Source: Altimarinus sp041659565 (GTDB lineage Bacteria; Patescibacteriota; Gracilibacteria; BD1-5; UBA6164). From it: a DNA stretch of 64,000 bases. The stretch lies in the NCBI GenBank assembly GCA_041659565.1, contig JBAZXZ010000003.1:62001-126000 (forward strand), read 5' to 3'. A program made the position numbers and the translations under genes. Under the pieces are notes generated by a model. It searched no databases, was not told the DNA's origin, and worked only from the letters and a program-made list of their open reading frames with translations. Positions 22,165-34,058 of this stretch are shown here, one piece after another. Positions within the stretch are counted from its first letter, which is position 1; every line of letters begins with the position of its first letter.

Positions 22165-22665
22165 ATGAATAATTATGATAATTTACTAAAAAGTTTTTAC
22201 AATATTATAACCTTTGATTTATTTATAAAATTGTTAATAGTTTATTTTTTTATAATCTGGATTTCTATTATAGTTTGGGTTTTAAAAGATATTACAAATA
22301 GAACAAATAGTCTATTATTACAACTTTTATCTTTATTTATAGTTGTTTTTCTAACTCCTTTTTGAGTGTTTTTATATCTTTTAATTAGACCTGGAAGAAC
22401 AAATTTAGAAAAAATGTACAGAGAAATAGATGATAATCTGGATTTATTATCAACTATAATAAAAGATAAATATTGAAATTGTGAAGTAACCGTATGCCCA
22501 AAGTGTAATTACAAATTATCAAGTGATTTTAAATACTGTCCTGAATGTAGTACTAAACTAAAAACTAATTGTAAATCATGTAAAAAAGAAATTTCTCTAA
22601 ATTGGAAAACTTGTCCTTATTGTTCAAAAAAAGTTAAAGAAGATAAGGATGACGAGAAAAAATAA
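22165..22665 (+). CDS. small membrane protein with two zinc ribbons
   Basis: 166 residues. Two membrane helices (about 17-40 and 47-73), then a cytoplasmic tail with CPKC...CPEC and CKSC...CPYC zinc-ribbon pairs (about 112-156), ending in a charged run. The design resembles double-zinc-ribbon 'DZANK'-like membrane proteins common in CPR. Function unknown. It is the last gene of the run starting at trpS and ends at a strong convergent hairpin. Confidence 0.82.
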
Positions 22666-22692
22666 AAATTACCGGGGGTATTATCCTAAATA

Positions 22693-22724
22693 AAGACCGG
22701 TCTCTTTTAAGAGAGACCGGTCTT
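22693..22724. terminator. GC-rich hairpin between convergent genes
   Basis: AAGACCGGTCTCT pairs with AGAGACCGGTCTT. No long T-tract follows. It may stop transcription from both sides, or be another GC-rich palindromic element like those in the helicase. Confidence 0.6.
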
Positions 22725-22737
22725 ATTAATTTATTTC

Positions 22738-24195
22738 TTATACCTCACCAAATCATTCAGGTATCATTTTTTCAAACCATTTTGTTTTTTGTTCATAAAC
22801 ATTAGCCATTTCAAATATCTTTTCTTCTCATAAACTTGGACCTATAATTTGAATTCAAACAGGTAATTTTACTTTTTCTAAATCCTCACTTTCAGCAAAT
22901 CAACAAGGAATACTCATTCATGGAAGACCCGCTAAACTTGCAGGAATTGTATATGAGTCCGCTAAGTACATCTTTAATGGATCATCTATTTTTTCTCATA
23001 CTTTCCATGCTACATTTGGGCTTGCTGGACAAATAATTAAATCAACTTTTTCAAATGCTTTTTCAAAATCCTCAATAATTAAAGTTCTAACTTGAGATGC
23101 TTTTGTGAAATATGCATCATAAAATCAAGCTGACAAAACATAGCTTCATAATATACTTCTTCTTTTAGGTTCTAAACCTAATCATTCTCATCTATTATTT
23201 ACATAAAATTCCTCTAGATTTTCATGTGGTAAATCCGAAGTGTGCCCATATCTTACTCAATCAAGTCTGGCTAAGTTTGTAGATACTTCTGCTGGAACTA
23301 TTATATAATAAGCTGCAATTGCATATCTTGTAGTTGGAAGACTTATTTCTACTATTTCTGCTCACAAATCTTTTAAATCTAAAATTGCTTTATTTATTGT
23401 TTCTCTTACATTTTTATCTAATCCTTCTTCAAAATATTCTTTTGGAACTCATAATTTCATTCATTTTAAGTCTTTTCTATCCCAAATTTTTTTATCAATT
23501 TTATGTTTTCATTCAACAGAAGTATTATCAAATTCATCTTCTCCGTTCATTAAATCATACATTATTCCTGCATCTTTTACAGTTCTAGTTATAGTACCTG
23601 GACAATCAAAACTTGAAGCCATTGGGAATATCCCATATCTTGAATTTCTACCATACCCAGGTCTAAATCATACAACTCCACACATACAAGCAGGTTGTCT
23701 AAGACTTCCTCAAGTATCAGTTCAAAGTGCAACAGGACAAAGTCAAGCTGCAACAGCTGCTGCTGATCATGAACTTGATCCTCATGGAATCCTGTCTAGT
23801 GCCCAAGGATTCTTTGTAACTTTAAATGCTGAATTCTCTCAGCTTGACCCCATAGCAAATTCATCCATATTCAATTTTCAAATTGAATTCATACCATATT
23901 CATTTAATCTCTTTATTATTGTTGAATCATAAGGAGGAATAAAGTTTGCAAGCATATTTGAACTACCTGTAGTTGGTATTCAAACTTCACAAAACAAATC
24001 CTTAATTCAAACTGGAATTCAGGCTAAAACTGTATCATTTTTCTCAGTAAAATTTTTATTTACAAAATTAAAAGCTTCAACTTTTGAATCATATTTTTCT
24101 ATTCTTTTCAAAAAATATTCAAAAACCTCAGAAGACTTAATCTCTTTATTTTTAATTTTATTAATTATCGTTTCTAGACTTTCAAAAGCAAGCAT
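22738..24195 (-). CDS. gatA: Glu-tRNA(Gln) amidotransferase subunit A
   Basis: 485 residues, standard length. Amidase-signature catalytic triad visible: K65 in GIPVGIKDLFC, cis-Ser S140 and nucleophile S164 in GTDTGGSLRQPA. Spacing (75 and 24) matches known GatA. It releases ammonia from glutamine for transamidation of Glu-tRNA-Gln (and possibly Asp-tRNA-Asn) in the GatCAB complex. GatB and GatC are not nearby. It follows rplS on the same strand with a terminator between them. Confidence 0.96.
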
Positions 24196-24267
24196 AAATA
24201 AGTGTTAATTTTAAAATATTGATTAACCAATTATATGAAAAAAATGATTTTTACAAAAATAAAAAAT

Positions 24268-24304
24268 AAAAAAAGATTGAAGTTTTTATCTCCAATCTTT
24301 TTTT
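24268..24304 (-). terminator. terminator after rplS
   Basis: AAAAAAAGATTG and CAATCTTTTTTT form a hairpin downstream of rplS on the minus strand. Confidence 0.75.
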
Positions 24305-24305
24305 A

Positions 24306-24665
24306 TTATTTTTTAATTTCTTTAAGTTTTGCTTTCTTTCAAATAGCAGTTCTAATATAACCAATATGTTTTCTTCTTGTTTTAAATCTTCTAAGAATCT
24401 CTATATCACCTATAGTTGGAGAATTAACAGCAAAAACTTTTTCTATTCAAAAAGCTCATACTTTTCTTCTAACAGTTATAGTTTTTTCTAAAGGACTTTT
24501 TCATCCTGTTTTTATAATAATTCATTTAAATTTTTGAGTTCTTTCTTTTCATCATTCTCTCAAAATTTGTGAAACTTCTATTTCCATTCATGTTTTTAAT
24601 TCTGGAAGTGGTGTTTCTCTCAAAAACTCGCTTTGAATTTTTCTAACTAGTACACTATTTGTCAT
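24306..24665 (-). CDS. rplS: 50S ribosomal protein L19
   Basis: 119 residues: FLRETPLPELKTGMEIEVSQ, then KERTQKFKGIIIKTGGKS, LEKTITVRRKVGAFGIEKVF, the L19 core, and C-terminal RRRKHIGYIR-like RFKTRRKHIGYIRTAIGKK. Several glycines are UGA. The usual rpsP-rimM-trmD-rplS order is broken here: trmD is about 2.2 kb away on the opposite strand. Confidence 0.95.
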
Positions 24666-24732
24666 AATTTTTATAATTAATTTTTAACGAGCATATTATA
24701 TTAAAAATAAAATAATAATCAAATTTATTTTT

Positions 24733-25503
24733 TTAATTTGTACAACCTGTATTAATCAATGTCCCAGAGCTATTTATTTGATACTCTCAATTTCCTATAA
24801 ATTTTCAATCATCAGATATCTCTACACAACTTCTATAGTCACTATTTTGCCACCAATTAATATTTATATCATCTATAAGTCATGAGAAAGTTGTATTATC
24901 TGAATAAGGTAAAAATGGGCTATTAAATGTATATGGAAGATTATGAATAGACCCGTCAAAAATAAATTTAGTTCTGTTTACTAATCATGATCAAATTAAA
25001 GAATTTATTTCAATATCTGTAGATGAAGAAATAGCTAAAGTAATTGTCGGAAGAATATTTCTTGATACTGATTTATAATCTCATAAAAGTAAAGATTTAT
25101 TTACTCAATTATTTTCCAATGTCGCGGCTAATTGAAATTCTTGTTTATTTTTTGATATAGAAAATGTATATGGAACATTTACAAATGGATCTAAGGGAAT
25201 TTTATCTATTGTCGATATTATTATATTTTCATCTAATTTTCATTGAATAGCAACCAAATATCAACTATTTGTTATATTATAATTACTTCAAGGATCAGGA
25301 TACTCTCATCTTTTTATTTTCTGTTGTTTTAATCAAGCAGCAACTCAAGATAATTCGGATTTTCTCTGACTATCACGAGAATCTTCTAAATTCTTAGAAT
25401 AAGAGACAAATCATAAAACAGATAAAATAGCTATTATGGTTATAGAAATAATTAATTCAACAAAAGTAAAACCTTTAGTAGAATTTAGAATTTTGTTTTT
25501 CAT
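24733..25503 (-). CDS. type IV prepilin-like protein
   Basis: 256 residues. Class III signal STKGFTFVELIISITIIAIL: cleavage after Gly, Phe at +1, Glu at +5, followed by the hydrophobic helix. The globular part contains LDENIIISTIDKIPLDPF, found almost unchanged in the neighbouring larger prepilin, so the two are paralogs. It ends with a possible disulfide pair (SCVEI ... NTGCTN). Likely a structural or minor subunit of a type IV pilus used for adhesion, motility or DNA uptake. Confidence 0.9.
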
Positions 25504-25569
25504 AGTTTAATGGTTTCAAATAAATTAAAAATAATTTTAACGATTTTTTATAAATTACAAATTAAAAAT

Positions 25570-27045
25570 TTATCTTACAAATATTAAATGTTGTTCTGTT
25601 GGGGAAATTGCTGAGTCCACATATCATCCACAATTTGGTAATCTATATCACCGTCATTGTCATATCCCGTATCAATTTAAATCATAGATATCAAATAAAT
25701 TACAATAACTTGTATCTGCCATTCAAGAAGCACTATTACATGCTCAACTAAAAACTGTAGATAATCATGATAGATTTTTTGTAACTGAAGTTTCCCAATC
25801 TCATCATTTCCACCAAAGCCATCAACTTGTTGGCGAAATAGAACTCATACATCATCACTTTTCCTTGATTTTAAAAGTCTCTCCAGATCCAGCCCAAGAA
25901 CAAGTATTATTATTATTTCTTATCGAATTTATAGAACAATCTTCTTTATCTTTATTTGTTCATACAACCCGTCAAGATTGAGTGCTAAACAAAATCTCAG
26001 TTTGATTCAAATCACAAGCCCAATATATAAAAGAACTTTCTTTTGTTGTATTGGTTGGTGGATTCATAAAATTACAATGTCCTATTGTATACTCAAAATT
26101 AATTCAAGCCTTTGCGACTAGTGTCCATCATCATGAAGCTGTACTCATATCACAATAACCTGAAAATGTTCTAGAAACTCATTCTGGCATTATATCATAA
26201 ACTCAACTTAGAGCTAAAGGATTTATTTGTTTTATTTCTTTACAATTTTTTGGAATAAGTGATTGTAAACAAGTTATATTTTCTAAATTACCAAAATTAT
26301 TAACTTGGTATTCGCCAGTTCAAATATTTTTATCTGCATTAAAAATATCATTACAATTTTTATAATCACTATTTTGTATAAATTCTATAGTTATATCATC
26401 TATAAGTCATGTAAATGATGTATTATCTGAATAAGGTAAAAATGGATTAGAAAAAGTATAAGGTAGATTATGTGCTCAATTATTAAAAATAAATTTTGTT
26501 CTATTTTCTGAACCAGATCAAATTCAATCAGCAATTTCAACATCTCCAGTTCAAGATAAAGCTAAAATTATTGTAGGTAAAATATTTTTTGAAACTACCT
26601 TATAATCTCATACCAATAAAGCTTTTTTAACTCAATTATTTTCTAATGTTGCAGATAATTGAAATTCTTTATTATTTTTAGTTACAGAATAAATATAAGG
26701 AATATTTATAAAAGGATCTTTAGGAATTTTATCTATCGTCGATAAAATTATATTTTCATCAAGTTTTCATTGAAGTGCAACAATATATCAATTATTTGTA
26801 ATATTGTAATTGTTTCAAGGAATTGGATAACTTCCTCTTTTTTGTTTAAATGATTCTAAGGCATTATTTACAAGAGATAAATCAGATTTCCTTTGAGAAT
26901 CTCGACTATCTTCAAGATTTTTTGAATAAGAAATAAATCATAAAATTGATAATATTGCAATTATAGTCATTGATATAACTAATTCAATAAAAGTAAAACC
27001 TTTGTTAGAAATTGATTTAGATTCTTGTTCTATTCTATCTTGCAT
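25570..27045 (-). CDS. prepilin with C-terminal fibrinogen-like domain
   Basis: 491 residues. Residues ~13-45 are a prepilin signal (SNKGFTFIELVISMTIIAIL), and residues 20-250 closely match the 256-residue prepilin next door. From about 267 a second domain starts: NCKEIKQINPLALSGVYDIM, then SGYCDMSTASGGWTLVAKAG. This is the N-terminal part of a fibrinogen-related (FReD) fold: C...GVYxI...CDMxxxGGGWT. The rest is Cys/Trp/Gly-rich. It ends RGYRLPNCGGYVDSAISPTE. Fibrinogen-like domains bind sugars or acetylated groups, so this could be a pilus-tip adhesin (inference). Confidence 0.85.
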
Positions 27046-27055
27046 ATATTTTTAA

Positions 27056-27484
27056 TTATTTTTTATAATATTTTTCAATTAATACACTATAAATCTTACT
27101 ATTTGTAACTGAATCTATTTTTTCTATTTTAGCTTCCCTCCCATATATATTTCATTCATAAGTACCAGTATCAACTTTTTCTCAAAATTCATTAATATAT
27201 TTATATTGAATATTACTAGCTCCTGTAAATATTTCAAAAGTTTTAGAAACATTATCTTTATATATATAAAATCCTGATCATTCACTTATCCCATCCGTAT
27301 TAATCTTGTACAATATATTTAAGGTATTATCTTCTAAAAATCACTTATGTGTACTTTCTTCAAAACCTAAATTTGTATCAACACTATATAAAATCAAATT
27401 ATAAAGACCAAATACAACAAAGGTCAATAACATTATTCATATGAGGATTCAAGCAAGACTTTCAGCCTTTTTATTTGGTATCAT
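27056..27484 (-). CDS. minor prepilin-like membrane protein
   Basis: 142 residues with one N-terminal hydrophobic helix (ESLAGILIGIMLLTFVVFGL) after a short basic leader MIPNKKA, similar to PilV/GspI-like minor pilins but lacking the canonical Gly-Phe cleavage site. The remainder is a small alpha/beta globular part. It is first in the minus-strand pilin operon, 10 bp from the FReD prepilin, and lies 55 bp from the divergent pilin operon. Confidence 0.75.
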
Positions 27485-27539
27485 TTGAATTTTATTTTTT
27501 TTATATATAATGAAGTTATTATAATAAAAATTTTAAATA

Positions 27540-28160
27540 ATGGAAATTTTAAATAAAAAAGGATTGACTTTTGCAGAGCTAATTATATCAATAACAATAT
27601 CAATTATTATTTTTATAATTATTTTTTCTTTCGTTGTTGATTCTATAGATAATTTAGTTGTTTCAAATAAAAAAGCTGAAATTATGCCAAACTTTTATAC
27701 TATTTATGATGTTATATGAAACTATAGAAATGAGTTTACATCATGAAGTATCATAACTGATAATCCTGTATGAAGCTGAAGTGATGTCGCTTTAATAAAA
27801 AACATCCATAATGATAAATGAATCCTTTTTTGAATTATAAATAAGGATACTATGAAATTAGAAAGTTGAAGCCTATATGAAATTTATTCTAATAAAGTTT
27901 TCTGATATAAATTACTTAGTCTTTCAGAATTAACAAATATACAAACAACTCCGTCCGAAGTATTTAATATTTCTTTTGATAAAGCAAGTATTTTCAATGC
28001 TCCAGCAAAAACATTTCAAGCGGATTTTTTTAATTCTTGAACCATATTTTTAGTTGATTTAGAATTACCTATAAGTTACAATCCTGAATATAATTGAAAA
28101 TTGTGGTCAGATATACCAAAATCAAATTATGAATTATTTAAATTGAATTTTACATTTTAA
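27540..28160 (+). CDS. type IV prepilin-like protein
   Basis: 206 residues. Signal MEILNKKGLTFAELIISITI: cleavage after Gly, Leu +1, Glu +5 (LTFAE), then the membrane helix. The globular domain is unlike the two minus-strand prepilins. It is followed 8 bp later by a PilX-like gene, forming a second pilin operon transcribed away from the first. Confidence 0.85.
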
Positions 28161-28168
28161 AAAAAAAT

Positions 28169-29323
28169 ATGCTTAATAACAAAAAAGCAACTATTTTGAT
28201 ATATGTCATAGTTTTAATATCTATAGTTATGATGCTATCTATAATAGTATTAAATAATTCCATAAAACTTGAAAATACACTTAACTATCAAACAATTAAA
28301 AGTGAGCTTTCAAAAAAAATTAAAGAAAAATGAGCTATAATGGCCGCTTATGATATGTTAGTTAACTCAGATTGATCATGATTTATTGACAATATATCAT
28401 GTCCTGACAATGTAACAATGAGTTGAGAAACTATTTTAACTAGTTGAATAACAACTACTTGGGCAAATTCTTGAACAACATATATTTGTTCTTGAAGCTA
28501 TAACTGACTTTTGCTCAATATACTTTCAAATACTGGTTTTACATCTTTTGATAAAGCTATTTGGTGAATTGATAATATAAATTTAACAGATAATTTATTA
28601 GATAATTTAACTTGAACTTTTCCCTCTTATGATTCTTGAACATTAATTACAATTCCTTACACATCATATAAAAAAACTGATTGAATAGATGATAATTTCA
28701 ATGATGATAACTATATAGCTACATATAATATATCTGACAACATTAAAGACAATGATGATATATGAAGAATAACTATAATATGATATGTTAAAACAAATTG
28801 AATTTTAGAAAATATTTTCTGGAATAATGAAAAAACAAATCAATATATCGCAAATAACACTAATAATGTAAATAATTCTTATATAAATATATGAACTGTT
28901 AATTCTGGTAGTTTACATCTTAATATCAATAATGATAGCATAATAAAGGTTGTAAAATTTGATAAAGCAAAGTATACTCAAAATAAAGAATTATCTATTA
29001 TTGAATCATTTGAATGAAGTATAAGTGCCTGAAGTTGATATATAGAAAAAAACTTAGGAGTGTTATCATTAAATACAAGTATATGACCTAATACATATAA
29101 TTTTGATTTTCAAAATAATGATTATGCTATTTTTGTAAGAAATAATTGAATATGAGTTCTAAATTATAAAATAACTTGAATAGACCTAACAATATCAAAA
29201 CCTATATATCTAAGTCCCCTAAATGATTCATATCCAAATGAAATAAAAGTTCTTTCTTCTTATATAATTATAGATTCTTGAATTTATATATGAAAACAAT
29301 CTGAATATATAAAACTTAAATAA
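28169..29323 (+). CDS. PilX/PilY-like pilus-associated membrane protein
   Basis: 384 residues. N-terminal MLNNKKATILIYVIVLISIVM is a short basic leader followed by a membrane helix, as in PilX-like minor pilins, which lack a standard cleavage site. A helix (SELSKKIKEKGAIMAAYDML) follows, then a long Ser/Thr/Asn/Gly-rich beta region with repeated short units of Asp/Asn-rich loops. Likely extracellular, associated with the pilus. The exact family is uncertain. Confidence 0.7.
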
Positions 29324-29451
29324 TAAAAACATAAAAAAATTTAGTATTATCAAAAAAAGTATTTATACTAATAAATATTAAGAGTATAAGATTTTTTTAT
29401 TTTTCTGCATTCTTTTTCTCTATTACTTTATTACTCTATTACTCTATATTT

Positions 29452-30348
29452 ATGAAAGAACTTAATTTACAAGAAATACTATCAAACACAACTGATTTAA
29501 AAGAAAAAAAAGTATGATATGTAGCAATTATAGGAAGACCTAATACTTGAAAATCTACTTTTATAAATGCTTTAATTTGAAGAAAAGTTTCTATAACAAC
29601 AAATGTGCCTCAAACAACAAGAAAAAGAATTTTAGCAATTTATAATGATAGTGATAGTCAAATAATATTTTTTGATACTCCTTGAATACATAATTCTCCA
29701 AAAGTTTTTAATATGGAGATAAATAATCAAGCTATAAATTCAATAAGTGAAGCTTCTGTAATACTTTATTTTATAGATACTACTAGAGAATGATGAGAAG
29801 AGGAAAATTATATAAAATCATTATTACAAAACATCAAAATACCAGTTATAAAAGTATATACAAAAATTGATTTAAAAGCTAAAATAAATATTCCAACAAA
29901 TGAAAATACTTTTAAGATTTCATCAATAAATAAAATAGGATTTACTGAATTAATAAAAAAAATAAAAATCTACTTAAAAAAAGGTATTATGTTATTTTGA
30001 GATGATTATTATACTTCTCAAGATATGTTTTTTAGGTCAAGCGAGATAATAAGAGAAAAAGTTTTTTTACATACCAGTGAAGAAATTCCTCATAGTATAT
30101 ATGTATCAGTCGAAGAAATAGAAGACAAAGAAGACATATTAAACATAATTGCTTATATCTATACAGAAACTGATAGTCAGAGGTTTATTATAATATGAAA
30201 AGCATGAAGTTTAATTACAACAATTTGAAAAGAAGCTAGACTTGACTTAGAAAAGGTTTTTGAAAAAAAAGTGTTTTTAAGCCTTAGAGTAAAAACAAAA
30301 GATAAATGGAAAAATGATGAAAGATTTGTAAAAAAGATGTTTAGTTAA
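29452..30348 (+). CDS. era: GTPase Era
   Basis: 298 residues, normal for Era. G1 GRPNTGKST, switch TTRKR, G3 DTPGI, G4-like YTKID; C-terminal KH domain with SIYVSVEEIEDKEDILNIIAYIY followed by RFIIIGKAGSLITTIGKEARLDLEKVFEKKVFLSLRVKTK. Era binds 16S rRNA near its 3' end during 30S maturation. The leader (29324-29451) is gene-free, T-rich and contains repeated TATTACT words. Confidence 0.95.
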
Positions 30349-30361
30349 GGTTAAGGATTAT

Positions 30362-30397
30362 AAAAAAAGTAGAAAACTTAAGTTTTCTACTTTTTTT
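30362..30397. terminator. bidirectional terminator between era and the cNMP gene
   Basis: AAAAAAAGTAGAAAACTT pairs with AAGTTTTCTACTTTTTTT without a loop spacer. Confidence 0.85.
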
Positions 30398-30424
30398 AAC
30401 TATATAATTACAATGTATATTAAA

Positions 30425-30850
30425 TTAAATTATATTATATTTAGTATTTTGAGAGTTTCTATATTCAATAATTTGTTTTATTTTTTCGATAACTTGGGGT
30501 TGTTTTAATTTAAGTTCATTCATAGAAAAATCTAGAATAACAATTAAACTACTATCTTCACTTGCTATTGCTGTAGCCATTCTTTTATTGTTTGTATTGC
30601 TAAATAAAGCCATTTCTCATAATACTTCTTCAGCAACAACTTGTCATAATTTAACATTTTCTCAATTAATATTTTTTAATATATCAATTTTTCATGTTGT
30701 TAAAAAATACATAGCATTTCACTCATCTCACTCAGAGAATAAAATATCTCATTTTTGAACAGATCTTTCTTGACAAAAGATAGATAAACTATCTTTTTCT
30801 TGTTGAGACAATGTTTTAAGTATATCTAAAGTATCTAATATTGAAGTCAT
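30425..30850 (-). CDS. cyclic nucleotide-binding domain protein
   Basis: 141 residues, a single cNMP-binding beta-roll: LFSEGDEGNAMYFLTTGKIDIL, then KLGQVVAEEVLGEMALFSNTNNKRMATAIA. The canonical FGExALL...RxAxVxA cassette is changed: LGEMALFSN keeps the Glu, and KRMATA holds an Arg. No HTH follows, so it is not a CRP-type activator by itself; it may sense a nucleotide or be a structural module. It lies 25 bp after infB on the same strand. Confidence 0.88.
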
Positions 30851-30875
30851 AATTAAAAATATTAAGTAATAAATT

Positions 30876-33317
30876 TTATTTATATTCTATTTTATATAAT
30901 TCAAATATATCTCACATTTCAACAATCGTATTTCATAAAAATTTTATACCACACTCAACAGGTCATTCAAGTTGTTTCATTTCTTCAACTCATAATTTCA
31001 ATGATTTAATTTCTCATCTTCATACCATTTTATCTCATCTTAATACTCTTATTTTAGCTCAACTTTCTATGTTATTATCTTTTTTTAATTTTAATCATAG
31101 AATCATAAATTCTTTTGAAGTATAGAAAATTCATCAAACAGTTGCTTTTCATAAAATAGTTTCAATTTCTTTCGGATCAAGCATTCAAGTTATTATTTTT
31201 TCTATTTTTTCAGTAATATGATATATTATTTTACTGTTTATAAATTCAATTTTAGTTTTTTCTAAAACTGATTTTGCAGTAGGAAGTAATGAAACTCCAA
31301 ATCAAACAAGAATTGCTTCACTTCATTGGCACATTAATATATCACTTTCACTTATGTTTCAAACTCAAGAATGTATTATCAAAACAGAAGTTTCTTCAGT
31401 AGATAATTTTAATAAAGATGATTTCATTGCTTCAAGACTTCAATTTGTATCAGCTTTTATTAATACCTTTAATTGTTTTAAGTTACCTGATTTAATTTTA
31501 GACATTATCAAATCTATACCTGTTAATGCTTTTGATTTCCTCGCTTGCATAATACTAATATATTCATTTGCCATTTGTTTAGCTTTTTCAATATCAGAAA
31601 TAACTTGAACTATATCTCATCATTCTACAACTTTATCAAGTCATATAATCATAATAGGATCTCAAGGAGTTGCACTTTTCACTCATTTGAATGTATAATC
31701 TTTCAATATTTTTACTTTTCAATAAGAATCTTTACATATTATACTGTCTCATTTATTTATTGTTCAAGTATTGATTATAACAGTTGCAATTGGTCATAAT
31801 TTTAAATCTAGGTGTGATTCTATAACTGTAGCTACAGCATTTCTATTCGGATTAGCTTTTAATTCTTGCATTTCAGCAACAAGTAAAATAACTCCTAGTA
31901 AATCATCTATTCAAAATCAAGTTTTTGCAGAAACTGGAATCATAGGAATATCTCATCACCAATCTTCAGGAATAAGTCAATTGTCAGATAATCAAGCTTT
32001 TACATTATCTGGATTTGCTCATTCTTTATCCATTTTATTTATAGCAACAATAACGGGAATTCAAGCCTCTTTCGCATGATTGATACTTTCAACTGTTTGA
32101 GGTTTTACTCATTCATCAGCTGCAACTACAAGTACAGCTATATCTGTTGATCTAGCTCATCTTGCTCTCATAACTGTAAATGCTTCATGTCCAGGAGTAT
32201 CTAAAAATGTTATTTTTTCTCAATTATGTTCAACTTGATAAGCTCATATACTTTGAGTAATTCATCCAGCTTCTCAAAAAGCAACTTTTGTATTTCTTAT
32301 ATAATCTAATAGAGATGTTTTACCATGATCAACATGTCACATTATACTTATTATAGGAGGTCTTTTTACTAAATTTAAAGGATCTTCTTCAGAAAGTAAA
32401 TTTGATATATCTCAAGATACAATATCAGCAATATTCATTCAAGCAGAATTATCTTTGATTAATTTTACTCAAAAAATCTCAGCAACTATATTAGCAGAAT
32501 CAAAATCTATCTTACTATTTATATTAACCATCATACCATTTTTCATAAACTCTGCTATTAGTTTAGAAAAAGGAATTCATATTTTTTCTGATAACTCTTT
32601 TAATGTTAATACTTCTCATATTATAACATCTTCTCAAGTACGAGATGTAAGATTTTGTGATATATCATCTATATTTTTTTCTTCTTTTTTCTTTTGACTA
32701 ATTTTTGATCTTGTAAAAACTAATTCTTTTTCTGACCCATCAGGATTAAGATTTAATTTTTTTCTAAAATCATTTCTTCTAAGTGTACTTTTTTTCTTTT
32801 CAGAAAAATTACTATCATACGATTTTTTATCTTTACTTTTTTTAAAGTTATTTTTATTGTCAAAAAACGGAGTTTCTTTAACCTCCCATTTTTTAGCTGG
32901 GATTGTTTGGTCAGTATTTGTTTTTTCTGTTTTATTAAATTGTGTTGCTCTTTTCTCAGTATTTTGAGAAACTGGTTCTTCTTTTTTAGGTTCTATTTTT
33001 CTAAATTTAAATACTTTTTTTTCTTCTGTATTTTCTACTTTTGTTTCAATTGGGTTACTAGGAAAATCAATAACTTTTTTAGGTATTTTTTTACTTGTTA
33101 CAAAAACCTCTTTTTTTGGAATAGAAGGCTCAAGTATTTTTTCTTCTTTTTCTTGAATTGTATCTTTAGAAACTTGTTCTTCATCAGGAATTACATTTTC
33201 CTTTATTTCTCCTTTTTTTGGAACAAATTTCAGTTTTTTCTTTACAGAAACTGATTCTTCTGAAGAATCAGCCTTATTTATATTCAAATAATAATCATCA
33301 ACTATTTTTTCTACCAT
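30876..33317 (-). CDS. infB: translation initiation factor IF-2
   Basis: 813 residues. The N-terminal ~225 residues are Lys/Glu-rich and variable, as usual. Then the IF2_N-like helix LTLKELSEKIGIPFSKLIAEF. G-domain: GHVDHGKTS, DTPGHEAF, NKMDKEGANPDNV, SAKTG. Domains II-IV end KQLEGPVECGIKFLGNTIVEMGDIFE. It places fMet-tRNA on the 30S subunit. UGA is Gly throughout. A strong promoter lies upstream. Confidence 0.97.
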
Positions 33318-33353
33318 TAAAGTAATTTATAAGATATAATAAAATTTTCCCAA

Positions 33354-33381
33354 ATAATAAGGTTTTTTGCTTTTTTGTCAA
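33354..33381 (-). promoter_or_regulatory. promoter for infB
   Basis: On the minus strand: TTGACA, 16 bp, TATTAT, about 37 bp before the start. Confidence 0.65.
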
Positions 33382-33463
33382 AAAAAATATAAAAACTTGT
33401 AAAAATAAAAATTTTTATTAATCTATAAAGCATAAAAAAATTTATATATTAAATTATAAAATA

Positions 33464-33952
33464 GTGGAAGATATAATAAAAAATATTGTAGAGGAGTTTT
33501 TCTCTAAAATGCTTGTAGATTTTTCTAATTTAGATGTAAAAAAAGAATTAGAAAATATTTATTATATTAAATTAGAAACAACAGATTCTTCTCTAATTAT
33601 TTGAACTAGATGAAGAAATCTAGATGATATAAAAAATATATTAAAAATATTGATAAATAGAAAGGCTGAAGAAAATATAATTATTCATGTAGAAGTAAAT
33701 GATTATTTAAAATCAAAAGAGGATAAATTAATTAATTATATAAAAAATAAAATAGATTATGTAAAAGAAACTAATAAAGATTTTAGATTACCTTTTTTTT
33801 CAGCATATGAGAGAAAAAAGATACATTCTTATGTATCTGATTTGAAATCAGATATCTATACAAAAAGTGAATGAGAATGAAAAGATAGAAGATTATATAT
33901 ATGTAAAAAGAATAATAAAATGACTATAGATTTGGATTGAATCGATATATAA
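33464..33952 (+). CDS. Jag/EloR-like KH-R3H RNA-binding protein
   Basis: 162 residues from a GTG start. KH type-II core LIIGTRGRNLDDIKNILKIL (GxxG as GTRG), then INRKAEENIIIHVEVNDYL, and an R3H domain RLPFFSAYERKKIHSYVSDL with R and H in place. Family members bind RNA and influence cell elongation. The GTG gives a full N-terminal helix (VEDIIKNIVEEFFSKM). An ATG at 33509 with GAGGAG upstream is an alternative start 15 codons later. It lies divergently from infB. Confidence 0.85.
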
Positions 33953-33984
33953 AAAGTTTAAAAGAATAAAATAAAAAACTATAA

Positions 33985-34008
33985 TAAATCTATTTTAAAA
34001 TAGATTTA
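33985..34008. repeat. 24-bp perfect palindrome after the Jag-like gene
   Basis: A perfect 12+12 palindrome centred on TATTTTAAAATA; it could be a weak terminator (no T-tract) or a protein-binding site before the type IV secretion operon. Confidence 0.5.
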
Positions 34009-34058
34009 GTTACAATTTGTTTTTTATAACATTCTTAATACTCTTATACTTTATTCCT

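Noticed and set aside
29324..29451. Possible small RNA in the T-rich spacer before era
   Set aside because: No stable structure or conserved motif visible; only repeated TATTACT words.
32907..33254. 115-residue plus-strand ORF, Phe-rich
   Set aside because: Shadow of the Lys/Glu-rich N-terminal region of infB read backwards.
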